Origin: Parafrankia discariae
Lineage (GTDB): Bacteria; Actinomycetota; Actinomycetes; Frankiales; Frankiaceae
Length of the DNA stretch: 64,000 nucleotides
Direction of reading: 5' to 3'
Assembly: GCF_000373365.1 (NCBI RefSeq)
Contig: NZ_KB891213.1
Span: 17,116-81,115, forward strand
Shown: piece after piece, positions 63,681 through 64,000 of the stretch
Position numbering within the stretch: the stretch's first letter is position 1
Layout of the letters: each line of letters opens with the position of its first letter
Notes under the pieces: model-generated
Databases searched by the model: none
What the model saw: only the letters and a program-made list of their open reading frames with translations
What the model was told of the DNA's origin: nothing
Translations under genes and position numbers: made by a program

Positions 63681-64000
63681 CGGTGAAGCATTCTGTCTAA
63701 GTGCGTGTCTCGTGTGGGGGCGCTGGGTACATATCTGATCATGGATGTGATGGAGAACAGCCTGGCGGTGCGGCTGGTCCCCGACGATCTGTGGGCGCTG
63801 GTGGAACCGCTGCTACCCCGGTTCGAGCCCCGCCAGCAAGGTGGCGGGACCGCACCGATTGCCGATCGGGCGGTGTTCACCGCGGTGGTCTACGTGCTGA
63901 CCGCGGGATGTGCCTGGCGGCACCTACCGGCCGAGTTCGGGGTCTCGGTCCCCACAGCGCACCGCCGGTTCCAGGACTGGACCCGGGCCGGTCTGTGGGC
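63681..64000 (+). mobile_element. Left end of an IS element (IS5/IS402-like), cut by the window edge
   Basis: The glycosyltransferase homology stops abruptly at 63679 and transposase sequence starts at 63741. The 60 bases between should contain the terminal inverted repeat, with a possible start near 63690-63712. The right end is outside the window. Confidence 0.65.
63741..64000 (+). CDS. IS5-family (IS402-like) transposase, N-terminal part
   Basis: The first 86 residues of a DDE transposase, open to the window end. The N-terminal domain LVPDDLWALVEPLLPRFEPR, FTAVVYVLTAGCAWRHLPAEF and AHRRFQDWTRAGLW is the standard DUF4096-type start of IS402-like transposases. The catalytic domain is not in the window. 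It interrupts the duplicated glycosyltransferase copy. Confidence 0.88.
   Translation, partial: MDVMENSLAVRLVPDDLWALVEPLLPRFEPRQQGGGTAPIADRAVFTAVVYVLTAGCAWRHLPAEFGVSVPTAHRRFQDWTRAGLW

Overview
This window is GC-rich, non-plasmid-looking actinobacterial DNA. GTG and ATG starts, 4-nt GTGA/ATGA gene overlaps, a roadblock/DUF742 conservon, SARP (BTAD) regulators, an Lpd close to the mycobacterial type, and many accessory oxidoreductases suggest a soil or plant-associated actinomycete. A Frankia-like genome is my best guess, but that is an inference from gene content, not a database match.

Layout, left to right. 0.8-2.9 kb: a GNAT acetyltransferase, a thioredoxin-type glutathione peroxidase and an HxlR regulator, with two strong hairpin terminators. 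3.6-10.8 kb: a three-gene, translationally coupled operon for an inorganic-carbon accumulation complex (DabA zinc protein plus two NuoL/M-like membrane subunits). An intact-looking IS607 element (serine recombinase plus TnpB) sits right behind it. 12.9-16.7 kb: a membrane PP2C phosphatase and a Ser/Thr kinase, convergent and overlapping. 17.2-20.9 kb: an FMN reductase with a divergent XRE regulator, then dihydrolipoamide dehydrogenase and a VOC protein. 21.1-25.6 kb: a complete conservon (CvnA-D) whose last gene overlaps a StyA-like flavin monooxygenase. 25.9-31.1 kb: a DUF2461 gene, then three small unrecognised or poorly recognised genes facing a hybrid MalT-like/SARP regulator. 31.2-33.1 kb: RecQ.

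33.2-40.5 kb is a beta-glucoside uptake locus: ABC binding lipoprotein, two permeases, GH1 beta-glucosidase and LacI regulator in one operon. A MalK-type ATPase is divergent, and a CebR-like operator lies between them. 40.5-43.2 kb: an XRE regulator divergent from a DHA2 exporter, with direct repeats between. 43.2-45.7 kb is a decay zone of LuxR and lipocalin-like pseudogenes with tandem repeats. 45.8-48.6 kb: methyltransferase, P-loop kinase, cold-shock protein and a tiny HTH protein. 48.6-55.4 kb, all on the minus strand: DyP peroxidase, phenylalanine hydroxylase, an AfsR-type regulator, a hemerythrin protein and a DUF4232 lipoprotein.

55.6-64 kb is accessory and scarred. It holds a MEKHLA remnant, a macrolide-type glycosyltransferase, two NtaA/SnaA/DszA-type flavin monooxygenases (the first with an in-frame TGA), a TauD-family protein lacking the metal-binding Asp (HxG, as in Fe/alphaKG halogenases), a pectin-lyase (PL11) remnant, a DsbA/FrnE protein, and a second, frameshifted copy of the glycosyltransferase cut by an IS transposase at the window edge.

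Most notable: the HxG TauD protein beside the paired monooxygenases, the extended dab operon, the conservon-StyA unit, and the three-gene cassette with its hybrid regulator.
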